From: Myxococcus sp. RHSTA-1-4
GTDB lineage: Bacteria > Myxococcota > Myxococcia > Myxococcales > Myxococcaceae
DNA length: 64,000 bases
Assembly (NCBI RefSeq): GCF_020037125.1
Contig: NZ_JAIQDG010000033.1
Location: 59,876-123,875, forward strand
Direction: 5' to 3'
Shown here: positions 45,644-56,392 of the stretch, one piece after another
Position numbering within the stretch: the stretch's first letter is position 1
Layout of the letters: each line of letters opens with the position of its first letter
Program-made: the position numbers and the translations under genes
Notes under the pieces: model-generated
Seen by the model: only the letters and a program-made list of their open reading frames with translations
Told to the model about the DNA's origin: nothing
The model's database searches: none

Positions 45644-46216
45644 ATGCCGAAAGTGCGCTACTTCAGGCTCAAGGAGAACGTTCAGTCTGGGTACTGGTTC
45701 CTGGGAGACCCTTTGGACGAACGGGGCAAGGAGGTAGACGACCCTTATGTCTTCAGGGCGGGGCGACCTGTTCGAGTCGAGGGGCGCCTGACAATCCCCA
45801 TTGAAGAGCCTGGAAAGCGGTTGGACTTCTGCACTGCGGGCGTCGGCGTGACGCCCATCGTCCATGTCCGGGTGGCTTCCATCTTCGCGGAACTGGCTCC
45901 GGACGACGTGCAGCTCATCCCGGTAGACGTGCAGGGTCAACCAGACCAGTACCTCATCCTGGTAGCCACGAAACTCATCCGCTGCATCGACGACAAGGCG
46001 TCCGAGGAGGTGCGCTACTGGGAGCCCGAGCATGGGCAGCCAGAGCGCGTCGGTGACTATAAATCCGTGAAGGGCATGCGCATCGACCCGACGAAGGTGG
46101 GGGATGCCAGGGTATTCCGCACCTGGGGCTGGAACCTCGCCATCATCGTCTCCGAAGACATCAAGACGGCCCTGGAGCGCGCGAAGACCACGGGGGCGAC
46201 GTTCACGGAAGTGTAA
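45644..46216 (+). CDS. Imm11-type immunity protein, copy 1
   Basis: The 190-residue soluble protein follows the broken toxin after 23 bases. It shares with the next immunity protein the block FAELAPDDVQLIPVDVQGQ and FRTWGW, and with the one at 36935 the ends of each block (RLAPDDVQLFPV, IVSEDIK). Its presumed target is the toxin encoded just upstream. The gene is still intact although the toxin is broken, so cells keep protection against siblings that deliver a functional version. Confidence 0.8.
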   Translation: MPKVRYFRLKENVQSGYWFLGDPLDERGKEVDDPYVFRAGRPVRVEGRLTIPIEEPGKRLDFCTAGVGVTPIVHVRVASIFAELAPDDVQLIPVDVQGQPDQYLILVATKLIRCIDDKASEEVRYWEPEHGQPERVGDYKSVKGMRIDPTKVGDARVFRTWGWNLAIIVSEDIKTALERAKTTGATFTEV

Positions 46217-46228
46217 TCCGCCGCTACG

Positions 46229-46285
46229 AGGGGAGTCTCAACGCAGGAGTCGGAACTCCACAAGCTCGCGACCAGGAGCAGGTAG
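46229..46285 (+). pseudogene. 3'-terminal remnant of a deleted SitA-like toxin gene
   Basis: In one frame the spacer between the two immunity genes reads RGVSTQESELHKLATRSR and a TAG stop. It aligns without gaps with the last 18 residues of the preceding toxin (KEVATKGTKLNKLVTRSK), with eight identities and several conservative changes, and in the correct position just before an immunity gene. It is best explained as the tail of a toxin gene whose body was deleted. Confidence 0.6.
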
Positions 46286-46306
46286 GGGAGAACGAACAGT
46301 TCCACC

Positions 46307-46876
46307 ATGCCCAAGCGCTACTTCAGGCTCAAAGAGGACAAGCAGGTCGGAAACTGGGCTTTGGGAGACCCCCTGGACGAACGGGGCCAGGAGGTAGACG
46401 ACCCTTATGTCTTCAGGGAGGGGCGGCCCGTCCACGTCGAGGGCCGCCTGACAATACCTGTCGAAGCGCCTGGAAGGCGGTTGGAGTTCTGCACGGCGGG
46501 GCTCGGCGCCGCGCCCATCGTCCACGTCCGGCTGGCGTCCCTCTTCGCGGAGCTGGCGCCCGACGACGTGCAGCTCATCCCGGTAGACGTGCAGGGTCAA
46601 CCGGACCAGTACCTCATCCTGGTGGCCACGAAGCTCATCCGCGGCATCGATGATGACTCATCCGAAGAGGTCCTCCACTGGCAGCCGGAGGATGGGCAAC
46701 CGGAGCGGGTCGGCGAATACAAGTCCGTCATCGGGCTGCGCATCGACCCGACGAAGGTGGGTGATGCCAGGGTGTTTCGCACCTGGGGCTGGGACATCGC
46801 CCTCATCATCTCCGAAGACATCAAGCGAGCCCTGGAGCGCGTGAGGGCCACTGGGGCGACGTTCACGGAGGTGTAA
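46307..46876 (+). CDS. Imm11-type immunity protein, copy 2 (orphan)
   Basis: The 189-residue protein is about 81% identical by hand count to the one at 45644 (one single-residue gap). A central block of over 30 residues beginning FAELAPDDVQLIPV is identical, while the first 50 residues and the loop near HWQPEDGQP vary. It has no toxin gene of its own, only the remnant upstream. Divergence in limited segments fits selection for a different toxin specificity. Confidence 0.8.
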   Translation: MPKRYFRLKEDKQVGNWALGDPLDERGQEVDDPYVFREGRPVHVEGRLTIPVEAPGRRLEFCTAGLGAAPIVHVRLASLFAELAPDDVQLIPVDVQGQPDQYLILVATKLIRGIDDDSSEEVLHWQPEDGQPERVGEYKSVIGLRIDPTKVGDARVFRTWGWDIALIISEDIKRALERVRATGATFTEV

Positions 46877-46987
46877 TCCGCCCCCAGAGACTCCGCGCGC
46901 CGCTGGTCGCTCCAGGGACGGAATTACGGCTCTCTCCCGCTCTTCCTGTACGATGCGGCGCTTTCCCCCTGCCCCCTGGAGGCTCCC

Positions 46988-47272
46988 ATGTTGCGACTTC
47001 TCTGTGTTGTGGCCCTGAGTGCCATCGGCCTGACGGCTTGCGGTGGTAGTGACATCGAAGCGGGCGACACGCTCGAGAGCACCCGTCAGGGGCTCGCCTG
47101 CGAAATCGAAACAGGCTACTGCCCCGGCGACACGGTCTGCGCCTGGTTCTCGACCAACACGGGCGAGGGACTTTGCCGCGAGCCCTGCATCAACGGGACC
47201 TGCCCCCAGACGAACCAGATCTGCTGCACTCAGCCCAACGGCGCGCCGTACTGCAACTGGCGCTGCCTATAG
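46988..47272 (+). CDS. small Cys-rich lipoprotein
   Basis: The 94-residue protein has a lipoprotein signal peptide (LSAIGLTAC). The mature region holds ten cysteines apart from the lipidated one, in a pattern (GYCPGDTVCAWFSTNTGEG, CREPCINGTCPQTNQICC) like disulfide-stabilised domains of myxobacterial surface proteins. Function unknown. It is monocistronic. Confidence 0.7.
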   Translation: MLRLLCVVALSAIGLTACGGSDIEAGDTLESTRQGLACEIETGYCPGDTVCAWFSTNTGEGLCREPCINGTCPQTNQICCTQPNGAPYCNWRCL

Positions 47273-47695
47273 CACCACCTCAAAGGCAAGGAACCGCGGG
47301 ACTGGAGTCAGGACGCTCCAGGCCCGCCCCCAGCCCGCCTGAAGCCCCGTGAGCGGCCGTGCCCCCCGGGCGCACGCGAGCCCCGCCCCCTTCCCACCCG
47401 CCCCCGCCGTACACGAATCCACGGCCTGCCGGGTGGCAGGGGGCGCCATGAGGGCCGGCCGGCGCCCCCATTCTTCCCGCTCCCCGAGCAGCCGTGCGTC
47501 CCCCGAATGCACTCCACCGTGCATTTCCCCGGGCCGGCGCCGTCCAGAGCGATGAATGACTTTCTGCTGCCCCGAGGCAGCCCCCCGCGTCTGGGACGTG
47601 CGGGCGGACCGAGGCTGAGCTAAGCGTCTGCTGGCTCCCAAGGTCCCGCGCCGAGCCGACGCCCGGGGCCTGCCCGCTGGAGGAGGTACCAAGCG
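47273..47695. other. intergenic region without a gene
   Basis: Over 400 bases of GC-rich sequence separate the Cys-rich lipoprotein from the AsmA-like gene. Frames are short and lack ribosome sites. The last 20 bases contain GGAGGAGG, the ribosome site of the next gene. Nothing else is recognised. Confidence 0.4.
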
Positions 47696-50401
47696 ATGTC
47701 CAACACCGTCGTGAAGAAGAAGCGCCGCTGGCCCTATGTGCTCGGTGGCGTCCTCGCGCTCCTCGTCATCGTCGTGGCCGTGGCCCTCTGGCGCCTGGAC
47801 GCCATCCTGCTGAAGACGGCCCAGGACCAGGCGGCCACGTACTCGCAGAAGCTGGGCCGGCCCATCGAGATTGGCGACATCTCCACCAGGCTCTTCCCCA
47901 CCCTCGGCGTCGAAGTCGAAAACGTCACCGTCGGCCCCGCCGAGGGCGAGGAGCTCCCCCTCGCGCAGATGTCCTCGCTCGACATCCGCGTCGCCGCCGG
48001 CCCCCTGCTGTCCTCGCGCGGCAAGGACATCCAGGTGAAGAACGCCGAGGTCTCCGGCCTCACCGTCAACGTCGTCCGCTTCCCCGACGGCACCACCAAC
48101 GTGCAGCGCCTCATGAAGCGCCTGGAGGAGCAGCAGCCGAAGGAGGAGAAGCCCGAGGAGGAGCAGCCCCCCACCGACCTCTCCGGCGTCCACGTCGAGC
48201 GCGCCGCCCTCACCGACGGCACCATCCGCTTCGTGGACCGCTCGGGCGGGCAGCAGGCCCGCGAGCTGGCCGTGAAGGACCTGGACATCGAGGTGAAGGA
48301 CCTGCGCGCCGGCAAGCCGCTCGTCGTCGACCTGGCCGCCGCCGTGCTCGCCGAGAAGCAGAACCTCAAGATGGCGCTCCACGCCGCGCCGCTGCCGCCC
48401 ACGCTCATCCCCACGCCCGAGCGCGTGACGCTCGAGGCCGACCGCATCGACCTGTCTCCCCTGGGCCCCTTCCTCTCGCCGGAAGTCGGCCTGCGGGCGG
48501 GCACGCTGGACGCGGACTGGCAGGCGGACCTCGGCGGCGCGGTGCCCGGCGGCAAGGGCCCCACCCGCGTGGCCGGTGTCATCAAGGCGCTCGGCCTGCG
48601 CTTCGCGGGCGCCGAGGGCGGCAAGGCGCTGGACGTGGTGCTCGACACCGACGTCACCGGCGACATGGCCACGGGTGACCTGGCGCTCGACAAGCTCAAC
48701 CTGGACCTGGGCCCGGCGAGCATCACCGGCAAGGGCCGCGTGAAGGGCCTCCTCACGGAGACACCCGCGGTGGAGGGCTTCGCGCTCACCGGGAAGAACC
48801 TCGACCCGGCCGCCATCGCCGAGTACTACCCGCCGCTGAAGAAGCAGCTCAAGGGCATGATTGCCGGCCCCATCGGCCTCGAGGTGCGCGGCAGCGGCAC
48901 GCAGGACGCCCAGGCCATCAACATCGCCGTGGACCTGACGCCGGTGCGGCTGCGGGTGCCGGACCAGCTCTCCAAGGACGCGGGGGCGCCCATGAAGCTC
49001 ACCTCGCGCCTCACGGGCGCGGCGGCCAGCGGCGGCGCGCTGCGCTTCACCGCCGACGCCAACCTGGACGGCGTGGACCTGCGTCCCGGCCTGCTCGTGA
49101 ACAAGGCCCCCGGCCAGCGCATGCAGTTGAGCGCCGCCGGCACCTACGCGCCGGGCAAGAGCGGCTCCGGCATGAAGGTGGACATCCCGAAGCTCACCGC
49201 GAACCTGCTCGAGGACACGGTGGCGGGCAGCGCGTCCTTCGCGCTGGCGGGCCAGGGCAAGAAGCAGACGACGACGTTCGCCGCGGACATCAAGAGCCAG
49301 CGGCTGGACGCGGACGCGCTGCTGATGAGCGAGGAGGAAGTGGCCGCGCGCACCGGTGGCACGCCTCCGCCGGCGCCTCCGCCGGAGGACCCGGCGCGCT
49401 TCAACGGCTACCGCGGCGACATCCGCTTCGCCATCAACTCGCTGCGCTACACGAAGATGGACCTGACGAACGTCACGGGCGTGGTGAAGATGACGGACGA
49501 CCTCATCACCGTGGAGAAGTTCTCCTCCGGCGTCTACGGCGGCAGGGTGGTGGCGGACGGCACGACGATTCGCCTGGGCCCGCCGCCGGAGAAGCGCCCC
49601 TTCGAGGCGAAGGTGAAGATGGAGGGCGTGGAGATGGCCGAGGCCCTGACGAAATTCACTCCGCAGAAGGTGCTGACGGGCCAGTTCAATGGGAATGTGG
49701 ACGTGAAGGGCGTGGGCTACACGCCGGACCAGCTCGAGCAGACGCTGCTGGGCGCAATCAACGGCAACATCCTGGGCGGCGCGCTGCTGGGCACGGACCT
49801 GGTGGCGTCCGTGTCCGAGCCGCTCGCCAAGGCGCTGCCCTTCGCCGCGAAGTCACTCAAGAGCGGTGGCACGACGTCGCTGGGTGAGAACCTGCCCTTC
49901 GGCGTGGAAATCAAGAACGGCGTGGCGCAGCTCGAGCGGCCCCTGTCGTGGACGCGGCCCGAGGCGGCCATGAGCTTCAGCGGCGGCATCCGCCTGGACG
50001 GCACGCTGGACCTGACGGGCGGCGTGACGCTGACGCCGTCCACCATCAAGACGCTGACGCTCGGCAAGGTGACGCCGCCAGAGCCGATTCCCGTGGGCAT
50101 GAAGCTGACGGGCAAGGCGTGGAAGCCCGAGGTGACGGGCGTGGACGTGAAGCCGGCGGCGACGACCCTCGCGAAGCTGGCGGCCTCGTCCCTCGCGGGC
50201 AGCCTGATTGGCGGCGAGCGCGGCAAGCAGGTGCAGTCCGTCATCGAGGGCGGCGAGGAGAAGGCTCGCGCCGAGGCCGAGGCCAAGCGCAAGGAGCTGG
50301 AGGCCAAGGCCGCCGAGGAGAAGGCCCGGCTGGAGGCCGAGGCCAAGAAGAAGGCCGAGGACGAGGCCAAGAAGCGCCTGCGCGGCCTCTTCGGCAGGTA
50401 G
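47696..50401 (+). CDS. AsmA-family protein
   Basis: The 901-residue protein has a short cytoplasmic Lys/Arg-rich head, one membrane helix (YVLGGVLALLVIVVAVALW), then a very long beta-rich periplasmic part with the AsmA entry (YSQKLGRPIEIGDISTRLFP), and a second AsmA-like region near residues 560-790 (FNGYRGDIRFAINSLRY). It ends in a charged coiled coil (EAEAKRKELEAKAAEEKARL). AsmA/TamB-like proteins carry or organise phospholipids between the inner and outer membrane. It is monocistronic with a strong GGAGGAGG ribosome site. Confidence 0.85.
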   Translation: MSNTVVKKKRRWPYVLGGVLALLVIVVAVALWRLDAILLKTAQDQAATYSQKLGRPIEIGDISTRLFPTLGVEVENVTVGPAEGEELPLAQMSSLDIRVAAGPLLSSRGKDIQVKNAEVSGLTVNVVRFPDGTTNVQRLMKRLEEQQPKEEKPEEEQPPTDLSGVHVERAALTDGTIRFVDRSGGQQARELAVKDLDIEVKDLRAGKPLVVDLAAAVLAEKQNLKMALHAAPLPPTLIPTPERVTLEADRIDLSPLGPFLSPEVGLRAGTLDADWQADLGGAVPGGKGPTRVAGVIKALGLRFAGAEGGKALDVVLDTDVTGDMATGDLALDKLNLDLGPASITGKGRVKGLLTETPAVEGFALTGKNLDPAAIAEYYPPLKKQLKGMIAGPIGLEVRGSGTQDAQAINIAVDLTPVRLRVPDQLSKDAGAPMKLTSRLTGAAASGGALRFTADANLDGVDLRPGLLVNKAPGQRMQLSAAGTYAPGKSGSGMKVDIPKLTANLLEDTVAGSASFALAGQGKKQTTTFAADIKSQRLDADALLMSEEEVAARTGGTPPPAPPPEDPARFNGYRGDIRFAINSLRYTKMDLTNVTGVVKMTDDLITVEKFSSGVYGGRVVADGTTIRLGPPPEKRPFEAKVKMEGVEMAEALTKFTPQKVLTGQFNGNVDVKGVGYTPDQLEQTLLGAINGNILGGALLGTDLVASVSEPLAKALPFAAKSLKSGGTTSLGENLPFGVEIKNGVAQLERPLSWTRPEAAMSFSGGIRLDGTLDLTGGVTLTPSTIKTLTLGKVTPPEPIPVGMKLTGKAWKPEVTGVDVKPAATTLAKLAASSLAGSLIGGERGKQVQSVIEGGEEKARAEAEAKRKELEAKAAEEKARLEAEAKKKAEDEAKKRLRGLFGR

Positions 50402-50422
50402 CCCCCTGACGTCCGTGCACCG

Positions 50423-50455
50423 CGATGGCCCGGCCCCGAGCAGGCCGGGCCGTCG
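50423..50455 (+). terminator. hairpin terminator of the AsmA-like gene
   Basis: Arms CGATGGCCCGGCC (50423-50435) and GGCCGGGCCGTCG (50443-50455) pair over 13 bp with one G-U pair around a 7-base loop, 21 bases after the stop. Confidence 0.7.
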
Positions 50456-50530
50456 CGGGTCCGGCGGCCCGGCGAGCGTGACTCCACGATGGAACACGCC
50501 CGTCTCCGCCGTGAAGCAACCGGGCGTTCC

Positions 50531-50560
50531 TGAAACACCCTGAAACACTCGCGCAACACC
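50531..50560. promoter_or_regulatory. putative enhancer site of the sigma-54 activator, upstream of the sulfide:quinone oxidoreductase gene
   Basis: The direct repeat TGAAACACCC/TGAAACACTC (50531-50550) is followed by GCGCAACACC. On the other strand these read GTGTTTCA and GTGTTGC. The same words recur upstream of the dioxygenase gene at 53391-53426. In both cases the promoter-proximal edge lies 42 bases before the -24 GG. Confidence 0.6.
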
Positions 50561-50601
50561 GTGTCGCCCATCCTCCAGGGTCCGGCCCCTGGGGACGAGC
50601 G

Positions 50602-50617
50602 TGGCACACCCCCTGCA
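50602..50617 (+). promoter_or_regulatory. sigma-54 (-24/-12) promoter of the sulfide:quinone oxidoreductase gene
   Basis: TGGCACACCCCCTGCA has GG (50603-50604) and GC (50615-50616) with ten bases between, the strict spacing of sigma-54 promoters. It lies 46 bases before the ATG. A further TGTTTCAC (50632-50639) lies close to the predicted start point. Confidence 0.75.
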
Positions 50618-50662
50618 ACGGCCTCCTTCAGTGTTTCACGTTTCGCGAAGGAGCAACCCCAC

Positions 50663-51940
<1,278 letters not shown>

Positions 51941-51994
51941 GCCCTTACCCGCTTCGCGTGGCCGGGCTAGATATGCCCGCGCCCGGCCACGCCG

Positions 51995-53311
<1,317 letters not shown>

Positions 53312-53390
53312 GGCCCACGCCTGCCCGCCATCCGCCACGCGACGCCCTGGCGAGGCCCGCCCCGGAGAAACACCCCGCTTCCGAGGAGCC

Positions 53391-53426
53391 GTTGCACTGT
53401 TTCACCGGGTGTTTCACCTGTTGCAC
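53391..53426. promoter_or_regulatory. putative enhancer site of the sigma-54 activator, upstream of the dioxygenase gene
   Basis: Four related words in direct order: GTTGCAC (53391), TGTTTCAC (53398), TGTTTCAC (53410) and TGTTGCAC (53419). They match, in opposite orientation, the repeats before the sulfide:quinone oxidoreductase promoter. The proximal edge is again 42 bases from the -24 GG. Confidence 0.65.
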
Positions 53427-53467
53427 GCGGCGGTGCCGCACCTCGCCCCGCCCTGGGCTCCATGGAC

Positions 53468-53483
53468 TGGCACGCGGTTGGCA
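53468..53483 (+). promoter_or_regulatory. sigma-54 (-24/-12) promoter of the persulfide dioxygenase gene
   Basis: TGGCACGCGGTTGGCA has GG (53469-53470) and GC (53481-53482) ten bases apart and the extended TGGCACG half of the consensus. The ATG lies 37 bases downstream. Confidence 0.8.
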
Positions 53484-53520
53484 ATAGCCCTGAGGCAAAC
53501 GAACCTTCCCTGAGGTGGAC

Positions 53521-54225
53521 ATGCTGTTCCGGCAGCTCTTCGACGCGGAGACCTCTACCTACACGTACCTCCTGGCGGATGAAGCCACGCGCGAGGCGGC
53601 GCTCATCGACCCGGTGCTGGAGCAGGTGGAGCGCGACCTGAAGCTGGTCTCCGAGCTGGGGCTGAAGCTGGTGCTGGTGCTGGAGACGCACGTGCACGCC
53701 GACCACATCACCGGCGCGGGCGTGCTGCGCGAGAAGACGGGCGCCACGGTGGTGGCCTCCGGGCAGGGCGCGCCGTGTGTGGACCGGAAGGTGGTCCACG
53801 GCGACGTGGTGCGCCTGGGCGGCCTGGAGGTGAAGGTGCTGGAGACGCCGGGCCACACCGACGACAGCCTCAGCTTCCTGTGCGAGGGACGGCTCTTCAC
53901 GGGCGACGCGCTGCTCATCCGCGCCACCGGCCGCACCGACTTCCAGAACGGCGACCCGGGCCAGCTCTACGACTCCATCACCGGCCACCTCTTCACCCTG
54001 CCGGACGAGACGGGGGTGTACCCGGGCCACGACTACGCCGGCCACGCCATGTCCACCATCGGCGAGGAGAAGCGCCACAACCCGCGCCTGGCCGGCAAGT
54101 CGCGGGACGCGTTCATCACCTTCATGAAGAACCGCCAGATTCCGCCGCCGAAGAGGCTGGACGTGGCCGTGCCCGCCAACCGGGCCTGCGGCCGGGTCGT
54201 GGAGCCTCCCCAGGCCCAGGCCTGA
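53521..54225 (+). CDS. MBL-fold persulfide dioxygenase (ETHE1-like)
   Basis: From ATG 53521 (GAGG just upstream; an in-frame GTG at 53515 is less likely) the 234-residue protein shows the MBL iron site: ETHVHADHITGAG, PGHTDDS and GRTDFQNGD, with PGHDYAG as the later His. This is the pattern of persulfide dioxygenases of the ETHE1 family, which use mononuclear iron to oxidise glutathione persulfide to sulfite. It therefore consumes the oxidoreductase product. Unlike Blh-type relatives it carries no fused rhodanese; that activity is encoded by the next gene. Confidence 0.85.
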   Translation: MLFRQLFDAETSTYTYLLADEATREAALIDPVLEQVERDLKLVSELGLKLVLVLETHVHADHITGAGVLREKTGATVVASGQGAPCVDRKVVHGDVVRLGGLEVKVLETPGHTDDSLSFLCEGRLFTGDALLIRATGRTDFQNGDPGQLYDSITGHLFTLPDETGVYPGHDYAGHAMSTIGEEKRHNPRLAGKSRDAFITFMKNRQIPPPKRLDVAVPANRACGRVVEPPQAQA

Positions 54226-54287
54226 AGCAACGGCGTCACAAGCACCGGACGGCCGGACCCACCGCCCTGAATCCCCGCGGCCCATCC

Positions 54288-54309
54288 CGGCTCCCACCCG
54301 AGGGAGCCG
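54288..54309 (+). terminator. hairpin between the dioxygenase and rhodanese genes
   Basis: CGGCTCCC (54288-54295) and GGGAGCCG (54302-54309) form a perfect 8-bp stem with a 6-base loop, 62 bases after the dioxygenase stop. It may end or attenuate the dioxygenase transcript, letting the rhodanese-permease pair be expressed at another level. Confidence 0.5.
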
Positions 54310-54370
54310 CGCGGCCACATCCATGCCCCCAGCCCGCTCCTCATGAGGATGCAGACGGGAGAAGCCTCTC

Positions 54371-54973
54371 ATGAACAGCCTCTTCGACAGCGCCACCCCA
54401 CACCCCGACGGCTACCGCGACGTGGACGTGCGGCAGCTCGCGGCACAGTCCACGGCCCACCTGCGGCTGGTGGACGTGCGTGAGCCGTCCGAGTTCGACG
54501 GCATCCTCGGCCACATCGACGGTGCCCGGCTCGTGCCCCTGGCCACCGTGAAGGAGGCGGCCGCCGACTGGCCGCGAGACGCGGACCTGCTGATGGTGTG
54601 CCGCTCCGGGGGACGCTCGGCGAAGGCGGCCGTGCAGCTCCTGGGCCTGGGCTTCACGCGGGTGATGAACCTGTGTGGCGGCATGCTCGCGTGGAACACC
54701 GCGGACCTTCCCGTGGTGCGCCCGTCCGTGGGCGCCCCTCCCCCCCTGGGCCGGGTGCTCGACGAGCTGCTCGCGGGCCTGCACCGCACCGTCGCGCCGG
54801 AGACACCGGCCCCCATCTACGGCCAGGGCCCCTCGCGGGAGGCGCTCACCGCGCTGCTGGACGCGCTGCAGGGCGCGCCACCGGCGGGGATGAGAGACCC
54901 CGCGGGCTTCGAGCGCATGCTGCGTGAGTGCCGGGATTTGCTCGCCGTCGCGCGGCCGGGAGGTTCGCGTTGA
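54371..54973 (+). CDS. rhodanese-like sulfurtransferase with helical C-terminal extension
   Basis: The 200-residue protein has a rhodanese domain (residues 15-118): LRLVDVREPSEFDGILGHIDGA and the active-site loop CRSGGRS (Cys77). A Pro linker leads to an 80-residue helical extension (DPAGFERMLRECRDLL) of unknown role. It probably moves sulfane sulfur between persulfide, sulfite and thiosulfate in the sulfide pathway. The stop overlaps the permease start by one base (TGATG). Confidence 0.85.
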   Translation: MNSLFDSATPHPDGYRDVDVRQLAAQSTAHLRLVDVREPSEFDGILGHIDGARLVPLATVKEAAADWPRDADLLMVCRSGGRSAKAAVQLLGLGFTRVMNLCGGMLAWNTADLPVVRPSVGAPPPLGRVLDELLAGLHRTVAPETPAPIYGQGPSREALTALLDALQGAPPAGMRDPAGFERMLRECRDLLAVARPGGSR

Positions 54974-55842
54974 TGCTGTACGTGGGTATCGCCGCCTCGC
55001 TGCTGGTGGGAGTGCTGCTGGGGTTGCTCGGAGGCGGCGGCTCCATCCTCACGGTGCCGCTGCTGGTGTACGTGCTGGGAGTGGAGCCTCGCACGGCCAT
55101 CGCCATGTCCCTGGTGGTGGTGGGTGTCACCAGCACCACCGGCGCCGTGCTCCACGCGCGGGCGGGCCGGGTGCGGTGGCGCACGGCGTTCGTGTTCGGC
55201 GCGGGCGGCATGGCCGGCGCGTTCCTCGGCGGGCGCATCAACCCGCTCATTCCTCCCACCGTCCTGCTGCTGCTCTTCGCGGGTGTCATGGTGGCCGCCG
55301 CGGTGGCCATGCTGCGGCGCAAGGAGGCGCCTCCGCGCCCCGCGGACACGCCCGCTCCGGAGGAGCCGGCGCTCCCGGTGGCTCGGGTGATGGCACAGGG
55401 CGTGGCCGTGGGCGTGCTGTCGGGACTGGTGGGCGCGGGGGGCGGCTTCCTCATCGTCCCCGCGCTGGCGATGGTGGGGCTGGCCACGCCAGTGGCCACC
55501 GCTACGTCGCTGGTGGTCATCGCGCTCCAGTGCGCCGCGGGCTTCGTGGGACACCTGGGCCACGTGCAGCTCCCGTGGGGCCTCACCGGCGCGGTGCTGA
55601 CGGCGGCGGTGACGGGCAGCTTCGTGGGAGGGCGGCTCGCGGGACTCGTGTCGCCGGCCTCGCTGCGCAAGGGCTTCGCCGTGTTCGTGCTCGCCACCGC
55701 CGCGTTCCTGCTGGTGGCGGAGACTCCGGCCCCGGTGCGCGCCCAGCTCGCACAGGCGGGCGCCTGGCCGTGGCTGGTGGCCGCCACCGGCGTGGGCCTG
55801 CCTCTGACGCTGTGGCGGCTGCGCCTGGCCCGGCAGCGCTGA
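54973..55842 (+). CDS. TauE/SafE (TSUP) family sulfite/sulfonate permease
   Basis: The start MLYVGIAASLLVG overlaps the rhodanese stop by one base. The 289-residue protein has eight membrane helices in two repeats, each led by a Gly-rich motif (GVLLGLLGGGGSILTVPLLV and GVLSGLVGAGGGFLIVPAL). Members export sulfite or sulfur compounds. Here it most probably removes sulfite or thiosulfate made by the dioxygenase and rhodanese. It is the last gene of the cluster. Confidence 0.87.
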   Translation: MLYVGIAASLLVGVLLGLLGGGGSILTVPLLVYVLGVEPRTAIAMSLVVVGVTSTTGAVLHARAGRVRWRTAFVFGAGGMAGAFLGGRINPLIPPTVLLLLFAGVMVAAAVAMLRRKEAPPRPADTPAPEEPALPVARVMAQGVAVGVLSGLVGAGGGFLIVPALAMVGLATPVATATSLVVIALQCAAGFVGHLGHVQLPWGLTGAVLTAAVTGSFVGGRLAGLVSPASLRKGFAVFVLATAAFLLVAETPAPVRAQLAQAGAWPWLVAATGVGLPLTLWRLRLARQR

Positions 55843-55857
55843 GCCGGCACCGGCCCG

Positions 55858-56049
55858 CTCAGCGCCCCGTACGAGCTGGGCTGGGCCCGCTTCCAGGACA
55901 CGGGGCAGTTCGTCTGGGCCGAGCAACAGGCGCCGCATGGCCCCATGTTCGGCGCGTTCCCGGACTGGCTCGAGCACTACGTCCGGCATACCTGCCAACT
56001 GGCTCCGGAGGCGCTCTATCCGGACGGCATCCCGGTGCCATCCCGCTGA
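55858..56049 (+). pseudogene. C-terminal fragment of an unknown protein
   Basis: Directly after the permease stop a frame without a start codon reads like a real protein end (LSAPYELGWARFQDTGQF, FGAFPDWLEHYVRHTCQL, stop at 56047). It has protein-like composition and codon use but no beginning. It looks like the remnant of a deleted gene; I do not recognise the family. Confidence 0.5.
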
Positions 56050-56051
56050 AT

Positions 56052-56333
56052 GGCGCACGCGGCTCCGCCCAGCGCGCGGGCCGGGTGGAGCGGCTCTGGA
56101 TACTGGGAAACCTCCTCAAGAACGCGCTCGCCTACACGAGCGAGGGGCGCATCATCATCCGCATCGAGCCCACGGCGTGGACCCTCTCCGACTCCGGCGC
56201 CGGCTTTGGCCGTGTCGAGCCCGGGAAGGAAGGCTTTGGCATCGGGCTGTCGCTGGTGGAGCGGCTGGCCCGGCGGTTCTCGTGGGGAATCACCATTGAT
56301 ACCCTGGAGCCCGTGGCACACGGGTGCGGCTGA
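56052..56333 (+). pseudogene. C-terminal (HATPase) fragment of a histidine kinase
   Basis: The frame gives an HATPase_c domain without its kinase front: RVERLWILGNLLKNALAYT (N box), DSGAGFG (G1) and GFGIGLSLVERLARRF (G2). No HisKA, sensor or start codon is present, so the gene is truncated on the left. Its stop lies inside the first copy of the 74-bp repeat. Confidence 0.65.
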
Positions 56334-56388
56334 CCTGGACAACCGCCCTCGCCGCGCGGAGATTCGCGGCATGACGCTGAGACCCATC
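56315..56388. repeat. 74-bp direct repeat, left copy
   Basis: This copy ends with a truncated fhs beginning (ATG ACG CTG AGA CCC ATC) and is 72/74 identical to 58864-58937; the differences are a T/C change in CCCTCGCC and a T/G change in GATTCG. Together the copies bracket the segment 56389-58863. The left copy joins the kinase fragment. Confidence 0.9.
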
Positions 56389-56392
56389 GCGC

